From NCBI GenBank assembly GCA_022705045.1, contig JAKJFE010000020.1, positions 1-34,360 of the forward strand: a DNA stretch of 34,360 nt, in the 5' to 3' direction. The notes beneath the pieces are model-generated. The model did not search any database. It was not told the origin of the DNA and saw only the letters and a program-made list of their open reading frames with translations. Position 1 is the stretch's first letter; the number at the start of each line of letters is the position of its first letter. The stretch is from Pseudomonadota bacterium (lineage in GTDB: Bacteria > Pseudomonadota > Gammaproteobacteria > Xanthomonadales > Ahniellaceae). Shown here piece after piece: positions 26,280 through 34,182 of this stretch. The translations under genes were made by a program, and so were the position numbers.

Positions 26280-27308
26280 ATGAACGGGCGAATGGGACGA
26301 AGCTGGCTGGCGATCCTGCTCATCGTCTGGGCGGGCAGCGTCGTCGCCGTGCCAGCACCGGCCCAGATCCTCGCCCTGCCCGGGGCCTTGCGCGACGATT
26401 TCCATGCACGCGTGCTCGACGTCGAGCACGGCGAGGCGCAACGGCTGCAGCGTCTGGTCGACTACCTGTTCGCGCCTGAACTGCTCGGCATGCAATACCA
26501 GCCCGACGCCACCTACACCGTGGCCGAGGCGTATGCGACGCGACGCGCGAACTGCCTGAGCTTCACCCTGCTCACGATCGCGCTCGCGCGCGAAGCCGGG
26601 CTCGATGCCTACGGCCAGGAGATCGCCGAAACCCTGGCCTGGCGCAAGGTCGACCAGACCATCTACCGCTCGAACCACGTCAATGCCGGCGTGACCGTGC
26701 GGCGCAAGCGATTGACCGTCGACGTCGCCTGGGACGAGGTCATCGCCACCGAACCGCCGCGCGCCATCGACGACGCGCGCCTGTTCGCGCACTACTACAA
26801 CAACCGCGCCGTGGACCTGATGCAGGCCGGCCAGCTCGAGGCCGCGCTCGCCCACGCAGAAGCCTCGCTGGCGCAGGATGCGGATTTCGCCACCAGCTGG
26901 AGCAACCTCGGCGTGCTGCGTCGCCATGCCGGCGACGACGCGCGCGCACGCGGCGATTTCGAACACGCCCTGATGCTCGATCCCGCGCACCCCGGCGCGC
27001 TGTCGAACCTCGCGATGCAGCGCCGGCGAGACGGCGACAGCGCAGGCGCGGACGCATTGCTGCGACAACTCGAGTCGGTGCAATCACGCGATCCGCTGCA
27101 CCAGTTCATGCTCGCGCTCGACGCCGAACAGGCCGGCGATTTCGAGCGCGCTGCCACGCACTACCGCCGCGCCATCAAGCTGCACGAGGGCGAACACAGC
27201 TTCCACTTCGGCCTCGCCCGCGTCTATCTGCACCTCGGTCGAGACCGCGCCGCCGCCCGCGAACTCGAACGCGCCCGCGCGCTCAGTGAAGACACCGAAC
27301 GTCTGTAG
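26280..27308 (+). CDS. Exported protein with transglutaminase-like domain and TPR repeats
   Basis: A 342-aa protein with an N-terminal signal peptide (about residues 1-28, ending VPAPAQ). Residues about 70-150 look like a bacterial transglutaminase-like domain: RRANCLSFTLLTIALAREAGLDAY contains the candidate catalytic Cys and SNHVNAGV the candidate His. Residues about 180-335 are four or so TPR-type helical pairs (NNRAVDLMQAGQLEAALAHAEASL, WSNLGVLRRHAGDDARARGDFEHAL, and others). The combination suggests a periplasmic scaffold that may act on or bind peptides; no substrate is evident. The start ATG 26280 follows GGGACGGGACG. The stop TAG (27306-27308) is part of a REP family C element. Confidence 0.83.
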   Translation: MNGRMGRSWLAILLIVWAGSVVAVPAPAQILALPGALRDDFHARVLDVEHGEAQRLQRLVDYLFAPELLGMQYQPDATYTVAEAYATRRANCLSFTLLTIALAREAGLDAYGQEIAETLAWRKVDQTIYRSNHVNAGVTVRRKRLTVDVAWDEVIATEPPRAIDDARLFAHYYNNRAVDLMQAGQLEAALAHAEASLAQDADFATSWSNLGVLRRHAGDDARARGDFEHALMLDPAHPGALSNLAMQRRRDGDSAGADALLRQLESVQSRDPLHQFMLALDAEQAGDFERAATHYRRAIKLHEGEHSFHFGLARVYLHLGRDRAAARELERARALSEDTERL

Positions 27309-27375
27309 GAGCGCCATTCATGGCGCGACCGAATCGCGCCGCAAGCACGGGTCGCGCCATGAACGGCGCTCCTAC
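27305..27375. repeat. REP family C inverted pair between convergent genes
   Basis: Copies lie at 27305-27328 (plus) and 27352-27375 (minus, one base different in the arm) with a 23-base spacer. The GTAG foot of the first provides the TAG stop of the TPR gene. The second ends 11 bases from the TonB receptor stop. It probably forms a strong hairpin between the two convergent genes. Confidence 0.93.
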
Positions 27376-27386
27376 ATGGGGCGAGA

Positions 27387-30300
27387 TCATTCCAGCGGTG
27401 CGCCGTCCATCTTCCAGGTGACGGTCAGGAAGTAGCTGCGGCCGACCGAGTCGAACCACGAGGTGTCGTAGTACGGATAGTTGGCCCAGGTCGCGTCTTT
27501 CGGCGGCATCTTGTCGAGCAGGTTGTTGACCGACAGCGACAGGCGCAAATGGTCGTTCACGTCGTAACGCGTACCGGCGTTGAAGCGCCAGGTGGGCTGC
27601 GTCCAGGCGTCGTTGTTGTAGTTGGCGACGCGGCCGAGATAGTTGCCGAACAGGCTGGCGCCCCAGGCGTCCTTGTCCCAGTTCACGCCGAGGTTGCTCT
27701 TCACGCGCGGCAGCGTCGTCGCGGCGAAGCTCACGTCCAGCATGTCTTCGACCGGATCGCCCGGATACTGCTGGCGGGTGTGCTTGTGCGCGAAGGTGTA
27801 GTTGCCGCTGAAGGCGAAGTTGCCTGCCTCGGCCGTTTCCAGCCGATAGTTCGCGGTGACATCGATACCCGAGGTCTCTTCGCGCGCGATGTTGATCGGC
27901 GTGAAGTGCACGCTGGTGATGGCGCTGAGCGGATCGGCGGGATCTTCGCGGATGACCCGCGCCAGCGCGTCGACGCAGGTCGGCGAATTGATGTCGACGG
28001 ATTCGCCGGTATCGGTCACGCCGAGTCGGCAATCGGCCTCGGTGGCGCGCAGACGTTCGCGATCCTGCGACTGCACCTGGTTCGAGATCTCGATCTTGTA
28101 GTAGTCGACGGCGAGGTCGAAGTTGTCGATCGGCGACCACACCAGTCCGGCGGTGAACGACTTGCTGGTCTCGACGTCCAGTTCCATGTTGCCCTGATAG
28201 ACGTCGAAGGTGCTGCCGTCCCAGCTGCCGTCGTCGTAACACTCGCCGTCGCTGTAGCCCGGCTCTTCGGTGCGGCAGGCGTAGTAGTCGGTGGCGAAGG
28301 TGGTGCGGTAGTAGTCGAGACCGGCGAACAGATAGTGCATGTCCGGCGCACGGAAGCCGGTGCCGTAGGAGCCGCGCACCAGCAAGGTGTCGAGCGGGCG
28401 CCATTCCAGACCGAGGTTGTAGGTGAACTTGCCGGGGCTCTGGCTGGCGTAGCTGTACTCGTCGTAGCGACCGGCGACGCTGGCCTGCAGGCTCTCCAGC
28501 AGCGGCAGGCGGAATTCGCCGGCCACGCCCCAACGGTCGCGATCACCGTTGCCGTCGCCATACCGCGGGCCGTAGTAGGCGTCTTCGGTCAGCGCCAGCG
28601 GATCGGGATTCACGCGATAGGACTGCTGGCCGTATTCGATCGCGCCGGCGAAACCGACGTCGCCGGCGGGCATCGAGAACAGCGCGGCGTTGTCGATGGT
28701 GAAGCTGAGGTTGTCGTTGCCGGCCTTCGGATGCCAGGTCGACATCGTCGAGATCGACGCGAACTGGGCCGGCGTCAGCGGCGTGAACAGGCGCGCCGGA
28801 TCCGGGTTGTAGATCGCGTAGCCGTCCTCGTCATAGCCGAGCAGCGGGCCGAGGAAGAAGGCGTTCGCGGCCGCGGCCTTGATGCGCGGCATCTTGACGA
28901 TGGCCTTGTACTGCGAGTGGTTGTAGGCCGCTTCCCAGTTCCAGTCCTCGCCGAAACTGCCGGTGAAGCCGGAGGTGAGCGCGAAGGTCTTCTCGGTGGT
29001 CTGGTTCATGCGGTTGCGCAGGCCGCCGACTTCTTCCGGCGAGAACTGGCGCGACCAGATTTCGTAATGGCCGGTGCCGGCGTTGAAGAACATCTTGCGG
29101 CGGAAGTTGCGCGCCGATTCCGGATCATGGAATTCCCAACCCATGTGGTCGCTGGCGACGTCGTTGCCATTGGTGCCGGTGAGCAGGTTGACGTTCTGGT
29201 GGCCGAGTTGCACGTCGGCGAACCAGGCCAGGCCGTCTTCGAAGCGGTACTCGAACGAACCGTAGGCCATGCCGCCTTTGCGTTCGTTCTCGATGGTGCG
29301 ATACGCGATCGCGCGATCGCTGCCGCACAGCGGCTCGCCCCAGCGGTCTTCGCTCAGCCCGGTGGTGCCGTCGTTGAGTCCGGCCATCGCCGCGCAATCG
29401 TCGGCGGGGCCGATGTTGACGTCGTCGTCCCAGTCGTAGCGTTGCGCGATCAGGCGCGGCAGGCGACGGCGCGACGTCGGTGCGTCCAGCGTCGAATCCT
29501 GGATCTCGCGCTCGTAACCCCACAGCGGCGACTTGTCGATCAGTTCCAGGCCAACGATGCCGGTGAAGCCGCCAAGATCGAAGCCGTCGGTCAGGGTGAA
29601 ACGGTGCGATTCGCCGCCGCCGCGTTCGGTATCGCCGTAGCGATAGTCGAGCGTCAGGCCATCGGCGGACTTCTTCAGGATGAAGTTGATGACGCCGGCC
29701 ATCGCATCCGAGCCGTACACCGCCGAAGCACTGCCGGTCAGCACTTCGACACGGTCGATCATGCCGAGCGGGATGTTGCCGATGTCGGTGAAGTTGCTGC
29801 GGCTGTTCAGCGGCAGCGGGAAGTCGGCGATGCGGCGGCCATTGACCAGCACCAGGGTGTGGTTGGAACCGAGGCCGCGCAGGTCGACGGCCTGTGCACC
29901 CGGCGTGGACTGCGCATTCGTCGTGTTCTGCTGGCCGTACACGCTGCCGCTGTTCTGGCTGAGCGAGCGCAGCACTTCCGGCACGCTGGTGAAGCCGGCG
30001 GCCTGGATGTCCTCGGCGGTGACGATGGTGATCGGCGCCGGGCCCTCGGTCTGCGCGCGCGCGATGCGCGAGCCGGTGACCAGGATGGTTTCGAGATTCT
30101 GCGGCGCCGCTTCGGCCTCGGATTCGGCCTGTGCCGGCGTACTCGTCGTTGCACCTGGTGTGGTCGCCGCCGCAGCAGGTGCCGCCGCCTGGGCCACGAT
30201 CAGAACCGCGCCGCTGTCATCGCGCTGGGCGCGGAAGCCGCTGCCGGCGAGCAGGGCATCGAGCGCCTGCGGCGACGCCGCGTCGCTGCTCAGGCCAGGG

Positions 30301-30491
30301 CTGCGTGCGCCCTGCAGTTGATCGGCGCGGTAAACCAGTTGCACACCGCTCTGGCGCGCGTACGCATCAAGCGCGGCGGCGAGGTCGCCGGCGGGGATGT
30401 CGATGCGGGTAGCGGCTTGCGCCTGCGCGACGAGCGCGGCGGAACAGGCCAAGGACAACAGCAGGGCACGCAACGGGCGCGGCGATTTCAT
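27387..30491 (-). CDS. TonB-dependent receptor with N-terminal STN (secretin/TonB) signalling domain
   Basis: A 1034-aa outer-membrane active transporter. The signal peptide is residues 1-26. An STN domain follows (about 28-80, IDIPAGDLAAALDAYARQSGVQLVYRADQLQG), which in FecA-type systems contacts the FecR anti-sigma factor. After an Ala/Thr/Pro/Glu linker and a TonB-box-like ETILVTGSRI come the plug (about 140-250, DLRGLGSNHTLVLVNGRRI) and a 22-strand-size barrel ending YFLTVTWK plus a few residues. AGGGGAA precedes ATG 30491. It lies 80 bases after FecR on the same strand. The substrate is not shown by sequence; the context (divergent cyanophycinase fusion) suggests peptide or amino-polymer fragments. 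Confidence 0.94.
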   Translation of the reverse strand: MKSPRPLRALLLSLACSAALVAQAQAATRIDIPAGDLAAALDAYARQSGVQLVYRADQLQGARSPGLSSDAASPQALDALLAGSGFRAQRDDSGAVLIVAQAAAPAAAATTPGATTSTPAQAESEAEAAPQNLETILVTGSRIARAQTEGPAPITIVTAEDIQAAGFTSVPEVLRSLSQNSGSVYGQQNTTNAQSTPGAQAVDLRGLGSNHTLVLVNGRRIADFPLPLNSRSNFTDIGNIPLGMIDRVEVLTGSASAVYGSDAMAGVINFILKKSADGLTLDYRYGDTERGGGESHRFTLTDGFDLGGFTGIVGLELIDKSPLWGYEREIQDSTLDAPTSRRRLPRLIAQRYDWDDDVNIGPADDCAAMAGLNDGTTGLSEDRWGEPLCGSDRAIAYRTIENERKGGMAYGSFEYRFEDGLAWFADVQLGHQNVNLLTGTNGNDVASDHMGWEFHDPESARNFRRKMFFNAGTGHYEIWSRQFSPEEVGGLRNRMNQTTEKTFALTSGFTGSFGEDWNWEAAYNHSQYKAIVKMPRIKAAAANAFFLGPLLGYDEDGYAIYNPDPARLFTPLTPAQFASISTMSTWHPKAGNDNLSFTIDNAALFSMPAGDVGFAGAIEYGQQSYRVNPDPLALTEDAYYGPRYGDGNGDRDRWGVAGEFRLPLLESLQASVAGRYDEYSYASQSPGKFTYNLGLEWRPLDTLLVRGSYGTGFRAPDMHYLFAGLDYYRTTFATDYYACRTEEPGYSDGECYDDGSWDGSTFDVYQGNMELDVETSKSFTAGLVWSPIDNFDLAVDYYKIEISNQVQSQDRERLRATEADCRLGVTDTGESVDINSPTCVDALARVIREDPADPLSAITSVHFTPINIAREETSGIDVTANYRLETAEAGNFAFSGNYTFAHKHTRQQYPGDPVEDMLDVSFAATTLPRVKSNLGVNWDKDAWGASLFGNYLGRVANYNNDAWTQPTWRFNAGTRYDVNDHLRLSLSVNNLLDKMPPKDATWANYPYYDTSWFDSVGRSYFLTVTWKMDGAPLE

Positions 30492-30571
30492 GGTGAGTTT
30501 CCCCTGGCGCTCGACGTGGCGCCGTTCCAGTGGCAAGACGAACGAAACGGAAAAATCCCTACGCCGCCGGC

Positions 30572-31621
30572 TCAGGGCGAACGCAGCACGATGCGCTGGT
30601 CGTCGATCTCGGCGCGTACCGGGAAACCGCGTTCCAGCAGGCGCACGAAAGCGTCGACGTTGTCCCAGCGGAAATGGCCGCCGACCCGCAATTCCGCCGC
30701 ACGCGCGTCGGCAACCACGATCTTGCGGGTGTTGTAGCGGTTGAACTCGGCGACCGCGTCACGCAGCGAGGTGTTGTGGAAGAACAGCAGGCCGTCGCGC
30801 CATTCCAGCAATTGCTCGGCATCGGCGACCGCCATGCTCCGCACCAGTTCGTTGCCGCCCTCGATCCGGGCGACGCTGCCGGCCGGCAACAGCGACGACG
30901 GCTGGTCCGCGGCGCCATCGGCCGACTGCAGCCGTACCGTGCCTTCGGTCACCACCACACGCAGCTCGCCGGCATCGCGGCGCACCGAAAAACGCGTGCC
31001 GACCGCGACGATCTGGCGCGCGCCGGCGTCCACGACGAAGGGACGACCGGGGTCCTTGGCGACGTCGAAGATGGCTTCGCCGCGAAGCAGTTCCACCCGC
31101 CGCTCGCGCCGCGACAGATGCACGTCGAGCGCGCTGTCGCTGGCCAGCGTCGCCTGCGACCCGTCGCCCAGCGACTGCGTTTCGATGGCACCGAGCCGGG
31201 TCGACAGGCTGACCGAATCCACGCGCGTGTAGGCGTGCCAGCCGAGGCCGGCGGACACGATGCAGACCAGCATCGCGGCAACCGCGAGCACTCGCGTCAT
31301 GCGCGAACGACGCACGCCGGAGGGCGGCGCCTGAGTGCGTTCGAGCGCCTGCAGCAACTGCTCGCGGCGGGTTTCAGGCGGTGCCTGCCAATGGCCGCGC
31401 GGCGGCGGTCCGGAGTGCTTCCAGCCGGCGCCGAGCGCCTGCAGTCGCTCGCCTTGCTGCCAGGCCGCTTCCAAGCGCAGGAAGGCGACGCGATGCGCGA
31501 CGTCCGCCGCCAGCCAGGCCTGCAGCGCCGCTTCGTCGGCGTCCGACCAGGCCTCGCCGTCGCGCTGCGCCAACCACTGCGCGGCGCGCTGCTCGATCTC
31601 AGTCCGCGTGCCGGCGTTCAT
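30572..31621 (-). CDS. FecR-type anti-sigma factor / sigma regulator
   Basis: A 349-aa inner-membrane regulator. The N-terminal cytoplasmic part (about 1-100) has the DUF4880-like opening AAQWLAQRDGEAWSDADEAALQAWLAADVAHRVAF. One membrane segment follows (about 110-128, VLAVAAMLVCIVSAGLGW). The periplasmic FecR domain comes next (about 140-235, LGDGSQATLASDSALDVHLS, RRVELLRGEAIFDVAKD, FVVDAGARQIVAVGTRFSVRR). A C-terminal STN-like part (about 260-349) follows. It should relay occupancy of the TonB receptor to the sigma factor. Its start overlaps the end of the sigma gene by 23 bases, so translation is probably coupled. Confidence 0.93.
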   Translation of the reverse strand: MNAGTRTEIEQRAAQWLAQRDGEAWSDADEAALQAWLAADVAHRVAFLRLEAAWQQGERLQALGAGWKHSGPPPRGHWQAPPETRREQLLQALERTQAPPSGVRRSRMTRVLAVAAMLVCIVSAGLGWHAYTRVDSVSLSTRLGAIETQSLGDGSQATLASDSALDVHLSRRERRVELLRGEAIFDVAKDPGRPFVVDAGARQIVAVGTRFSVRRDAGELRVVVTEGTVRLQSADGAADQPSSLLPAGSVARIEGGNELVRSMAVADAEQLLEWRDGLLFFHNTSLRDAVAEFNRYNTRKIVVADARAAELRVGGHFRWDNVDAFVRLLERGFPVRAEIDDQRIVLRSP

Positions 31622-32171
31622 CGCGCTGATCCCGGACCGCGGTGTGCTTCTCGGCCGACGCATGGCCGCCGAACCAGTGGTCGGCCAGCAAGCGCATGCC
31701 CTTGGCGATGTGTTTTTCCACGGTCTTCTCGGTGATGCCCAAGCGCGCTGCCACGTCCTTCTGCGACAGCTCCTCGACGCGGCGCAGCCACACGACTTCG
31801 CGGCAGCGGTCGGGCAACCGGTCGAAGGCTTCGGCCAGGTGCTTCAGCGCCTGGCGTCCGCCGCACCAGCGTTCCGGCGACACGTCATCGATCAAGACGA
31901 GCGAGGGCTCGAAATCACCCATCGGCTCGATCGACACCACCTTGGCCCGCCGCGCGCGGTCGGCCAGCAGGTTGCGCGCGGTCGCGAACAGGAAGGCTTT
32001 CGGCTGCGTCGGCAACGCGTTGCCCGCGGCCTCGTAGACGCGGGTGTAGATGTCCTGGCGCAGGTCGTGCGCTTCCTCGAGCGTCGGACAGGCCTGACGC
32101 AGATAGCGCAGCAGCGCCTCCTCGTGCACGAGGATCTCGTCGGTGAACCATCTGTCCAGCGCTCGGTGCAT
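31599..32171 (-). CDS. FecI-type ECF RNA polymerase sigma factor
   Basis: A 190-aa ECF sigma-70 factor. Region 2 is at about residues 20-80 (LLRYLRQACPTLEEAHDLRQDIYTRVYE, then AFLFATARNLLADRARR, which binds core and the -10). Region 4 is at about 110-160 (LPDRCREVVWLRRVEELSQKDVAARLG, ITEKTVEKHIAKGM), the helix-turn-helix for -35 recognition. Length and the TEKTVEKHI block are typical of FecI-like factors. I chose ATG 32171; longer in-frame starts upstream cross the divergent promoter region. It forms one transcript with the FecR-type and TonB receptor genes and probably activates the receptor. It is divergent from the cyanophycinase fusion (73 bases between starts). Confidence 0.93.
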   Translation of the reverse strand: MHRALDRWFTDEILVHEEALLRYLRQACPTLEEAHDLRQDIYTRVYEAAGNALPTQPKAFLFATARNLLADRARRAKVVSIEPMGDFEPSLVLIDDVSPERWCGGRQALKHLAEAFDRLPDRCREVVWLRRVEELSQKDVAARLGITEKTVEKHIAKGMRLLADHWFGGHASAEKHTAVRDQRDERRHAD

Positions 32172-32244
32172 CACGCCAAAATAGCGCAAGCGGGGGGGAT
32201 TGCGCCTTGCTTCGTCTTGTGAAGAACCATTTCCGCCGGAGTGA

Positions 32245-34182
32245 ATGATGATGTTGCGACGCACATGCTGGTCGATGCTGTTTTCCGCCCTCAGCCTGTG
32301 CAGCGCGTCCGCGCTCGCGGCGGACTACGGCCACTACGTGATCGGCGACACCTCCACGAAAACACCGGGCAAGGTGCAGCCCGGCCTGTTGCTGATGGGT
32401 GGCGGCGACCGCAATTTCGCGGCGATGCGCTGGTTCATGGCACGCGCCGGCAACGGCCACATCGTCGTGTTGCGCGCGTCGCAGGCGGGCGAGATCGGCG
32501 AGGAATTCTTCAACGAGGTCGGCGGCATCCAGTCGGTCGAAACCTTCGTGTTCACGGATCGCGAGCAGGCCAGCGACGAACGCATGCTCGCCGCGTTGAA
32601 GCGTGCCGACGGCATCTTCATCGCCGGCGGCGACCAGGCGCGTTATGTGCGTTTCTGGCGCGGCACGCCGGTGGGCGCGGCACTGGATGCACACGTGCAG
32701 GCCGGCAAACCCTTGGGTGGCACCAGTGCCGGCCTCGCGATGCAGGGCGAATACCTGTACGGCGCGATGGACGGCGGCAGCCAGATCAGTCCGCGCGCGC
32801 TCGCCGATCCGCTCGGCCCCGAGAACACCATCGAAACCGGCTTCCTGCATCTGCCGCTGCTGAAAGGCATCATCACCGACACCCATTTCAGCGAACGCGG
32901 GCGCCTCGGCCGACTGATCGCCTTCGTCGCCAAGGCGGAAGCGATGGCCGGTCGTCCCCTGCTCGGACTCGGCGTCGACGAAGACGCCGCCGTCGCGGTG
33001 GAAGCGGACGGCACCGCGCGCGTTTACGCGACCGCACCTCAGGCCGGCGCGATCCTGGTGAAAGGCGGTCTCGCGAAGCAGATCGAAGACCTGCCGATGA
33101 ACGTGGCGCGCGTCGAGACCATCGGCGCTGGCGTCGATTCGGTGTTGCACCTGCCCGACGGCCGCATCGACCGACCGGCGTTCCAGCGCGAATACGCGGT
33201 GCGCGAGGGCGTGCTGGTCGCGCTCGACCGGCCCTTGCTCGTGCTCCACGGCGGCGCCGGCATCGAACCCGGCGACATGACGAAGGACGAGGAGGCGGCG
33301 GCACGTGCGGCGCTGGAAGCGGCGCTGAAAGCCGGCCACGCGAAGCTGCAGGGCGGCGCGTCGTCCGTCGATGCGGTGAGCGCCGCGATCACCGTGCTGG
33401 AAGATGCACCGATGTTCAACGCCGGGCGTGGCGCGGTGTTCACGCATGACGGTCGCAACGAACTCGACACCTCGATCATGGACGGCGCCAGCGGCAAGGC
33501 GGGCGCGGCGGCCGGTCTGCATCGGGTGAAGAATCCGATCACGCTGGCGCGCGCGATCATGGATCGCTCGCAGCACGTGATGATGGTCGGTGACGGCGCG
33601 GAGGTCTTCGCGAAGGATCAGGGCATCGAACTGGTCGATCCGTCCTACTTCCGCACCGACAAGCGCTGGAAGGCGTTGCAGAAGGCGCTGGACGAGGAGA
33701 AGAACGCACAGGCCGCGAACACGTCGATGGTGCTGCCCGGCAAGGCCTACTTCGGCACCGTCGGTGCGCTGGCGCTGGATGCACAGGGCCGCCTCGCCGC
33801 GGGCACCTCGACCGGCGGCATGACCAACAAGCGTTATGGCCGCGTCGGCGATTCGCCGATCATCGGCGCCGGCACCTGGGCCGATACGCGCTGCGCGGTG
33901 TCGGGCACCGGCTGGGGCGAGTTCTACATCCGCGCCGCCGCCGCGCACGAGATCTGCGCACGTGTGCGTCTGGCCGGACTGCCGCTGTCACGCGCCGCGG
34001 ACGAGGTCATCAACATCGACGTGCCCAAGGCCGGTGGCGACGGCGGTGCGATTGCGCTCGGCGCCGATGGCTCGATCGCGTTCCCGTTCAACACGCCGGG
34101 CATGGCCCGCGGCTGGATCGGCGACGATGGCGTGCCGCACGTGGCCCTGTACAAGACCGACACGCTCGAACTGCCGCGCTAA
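32245..34182 (+). CDS. Exported cyanophycinase-isoaspartyl peptidase fusion
   Basis: A 645-aa two-enzyme fusion. Signal peptide 1-26 (ASALA). Residues about 45-330 are an S51 cyanophycinase: nucleophile S161 in GGTSAG, Q131 in GGDQ, D212/H214 and R218/R220/R223 in DTHFSERGRLGR, E246 in GVDEDAAV. Residues about 331-645 are an isoaspartyl peptidase/plant-type asparaginase Ntn hydrolase: LLVLHGGAG, autocleavage site G504/T505 in YFGTVGALALD, T523 in GTSTGG, R533 and D536 in GRVGDSP, T555-G556. The first activity releases beta-Asp-Arg from cyanophycin; the second splits such dipeptides to Asp and Arg. Together they would complete degradation outside the cytoplasm. Three ATGs stand in a row (32245, 32248, 32251); GGAG at 32238-32241 favours the second or third. 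It is divergent from the FecI/FecR/TonB module. Confidence 0.93.
   Translation: MMMLRRTCWSMLFSALSLCSASALAADYGHYVIGDTSTKTPGKVQPGLLLMGGGDRNFAAMRWFMARAGNGHIVVLRASQAGEIGEEFFNEVGGIQSVETFVFTDREQASDERMLAALKRADGIFIAGGDQARYVRFWRGTPVGAALDAHVQAGKPLGGTSAGLAMQGEYLYGAMDGGSQISPRALADPLGPENTIETGFLHLPLLKGIITDTHFSERGRLGRLIAFVAKAEAMAGRPLLGLGVDEDAAVAVEADGTARVYATAPQAGAILVKGGLAKQIEDLPMNVARVETIGAGVDSVLHLPDGRIDRPAFQREYAVREGVLVALDRPLLVLHGGAGIEPGDMTKDEEAAARAALEAALKAGHAKLQGGASSVDAVSAAITVLEDAPMFNAGRGAVFTHDGRNELDTSIMDGASGKAGAAAGLHRVKNPITLARAIMDRSQHVMMVGDGAEVFAKDQGIELVDPSYFRTDKRWKALQKALDEEKNAQAANTSMVLPGKAYFGTVGALALDAQGRLAAGTSTGGMTNKRYGRVGDSPIIGAGTWADTRCAVSGTGWGEFYIRAAAAHEICARVRLAGLPLSRAADEVINIDVPKAGGDGGAIALGADGSIAFPFNTPGMARGWIGDDGVPHVALYKTDTLELPR

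Noticed and set aside
30492-30571. Possible FecI-type promoter (GGATTT and CGTCTT) in front of the TonB receptor
   Set aside because: The spacing between the two elements is about 12 bases, shorter than the 16-17 usual for ECF promoters, so I did not annotate it.
27549-30737. A 1062-residue open frame on the plus strand opposite the TonB receptor
   Set aside because: It is the complement of a long high-GC gene; the minus strand has a complete receptor with signal peptide, STN, plug and barrel. The plus-frame product has no coherent domains.
32241-33449. A 402-residue plus-strand frame overlapping the cyanophycinase fusion
   Set aside because: It is Arg-rich, low-complexity and out of frame with the fusion, whose two active sites are both intact.
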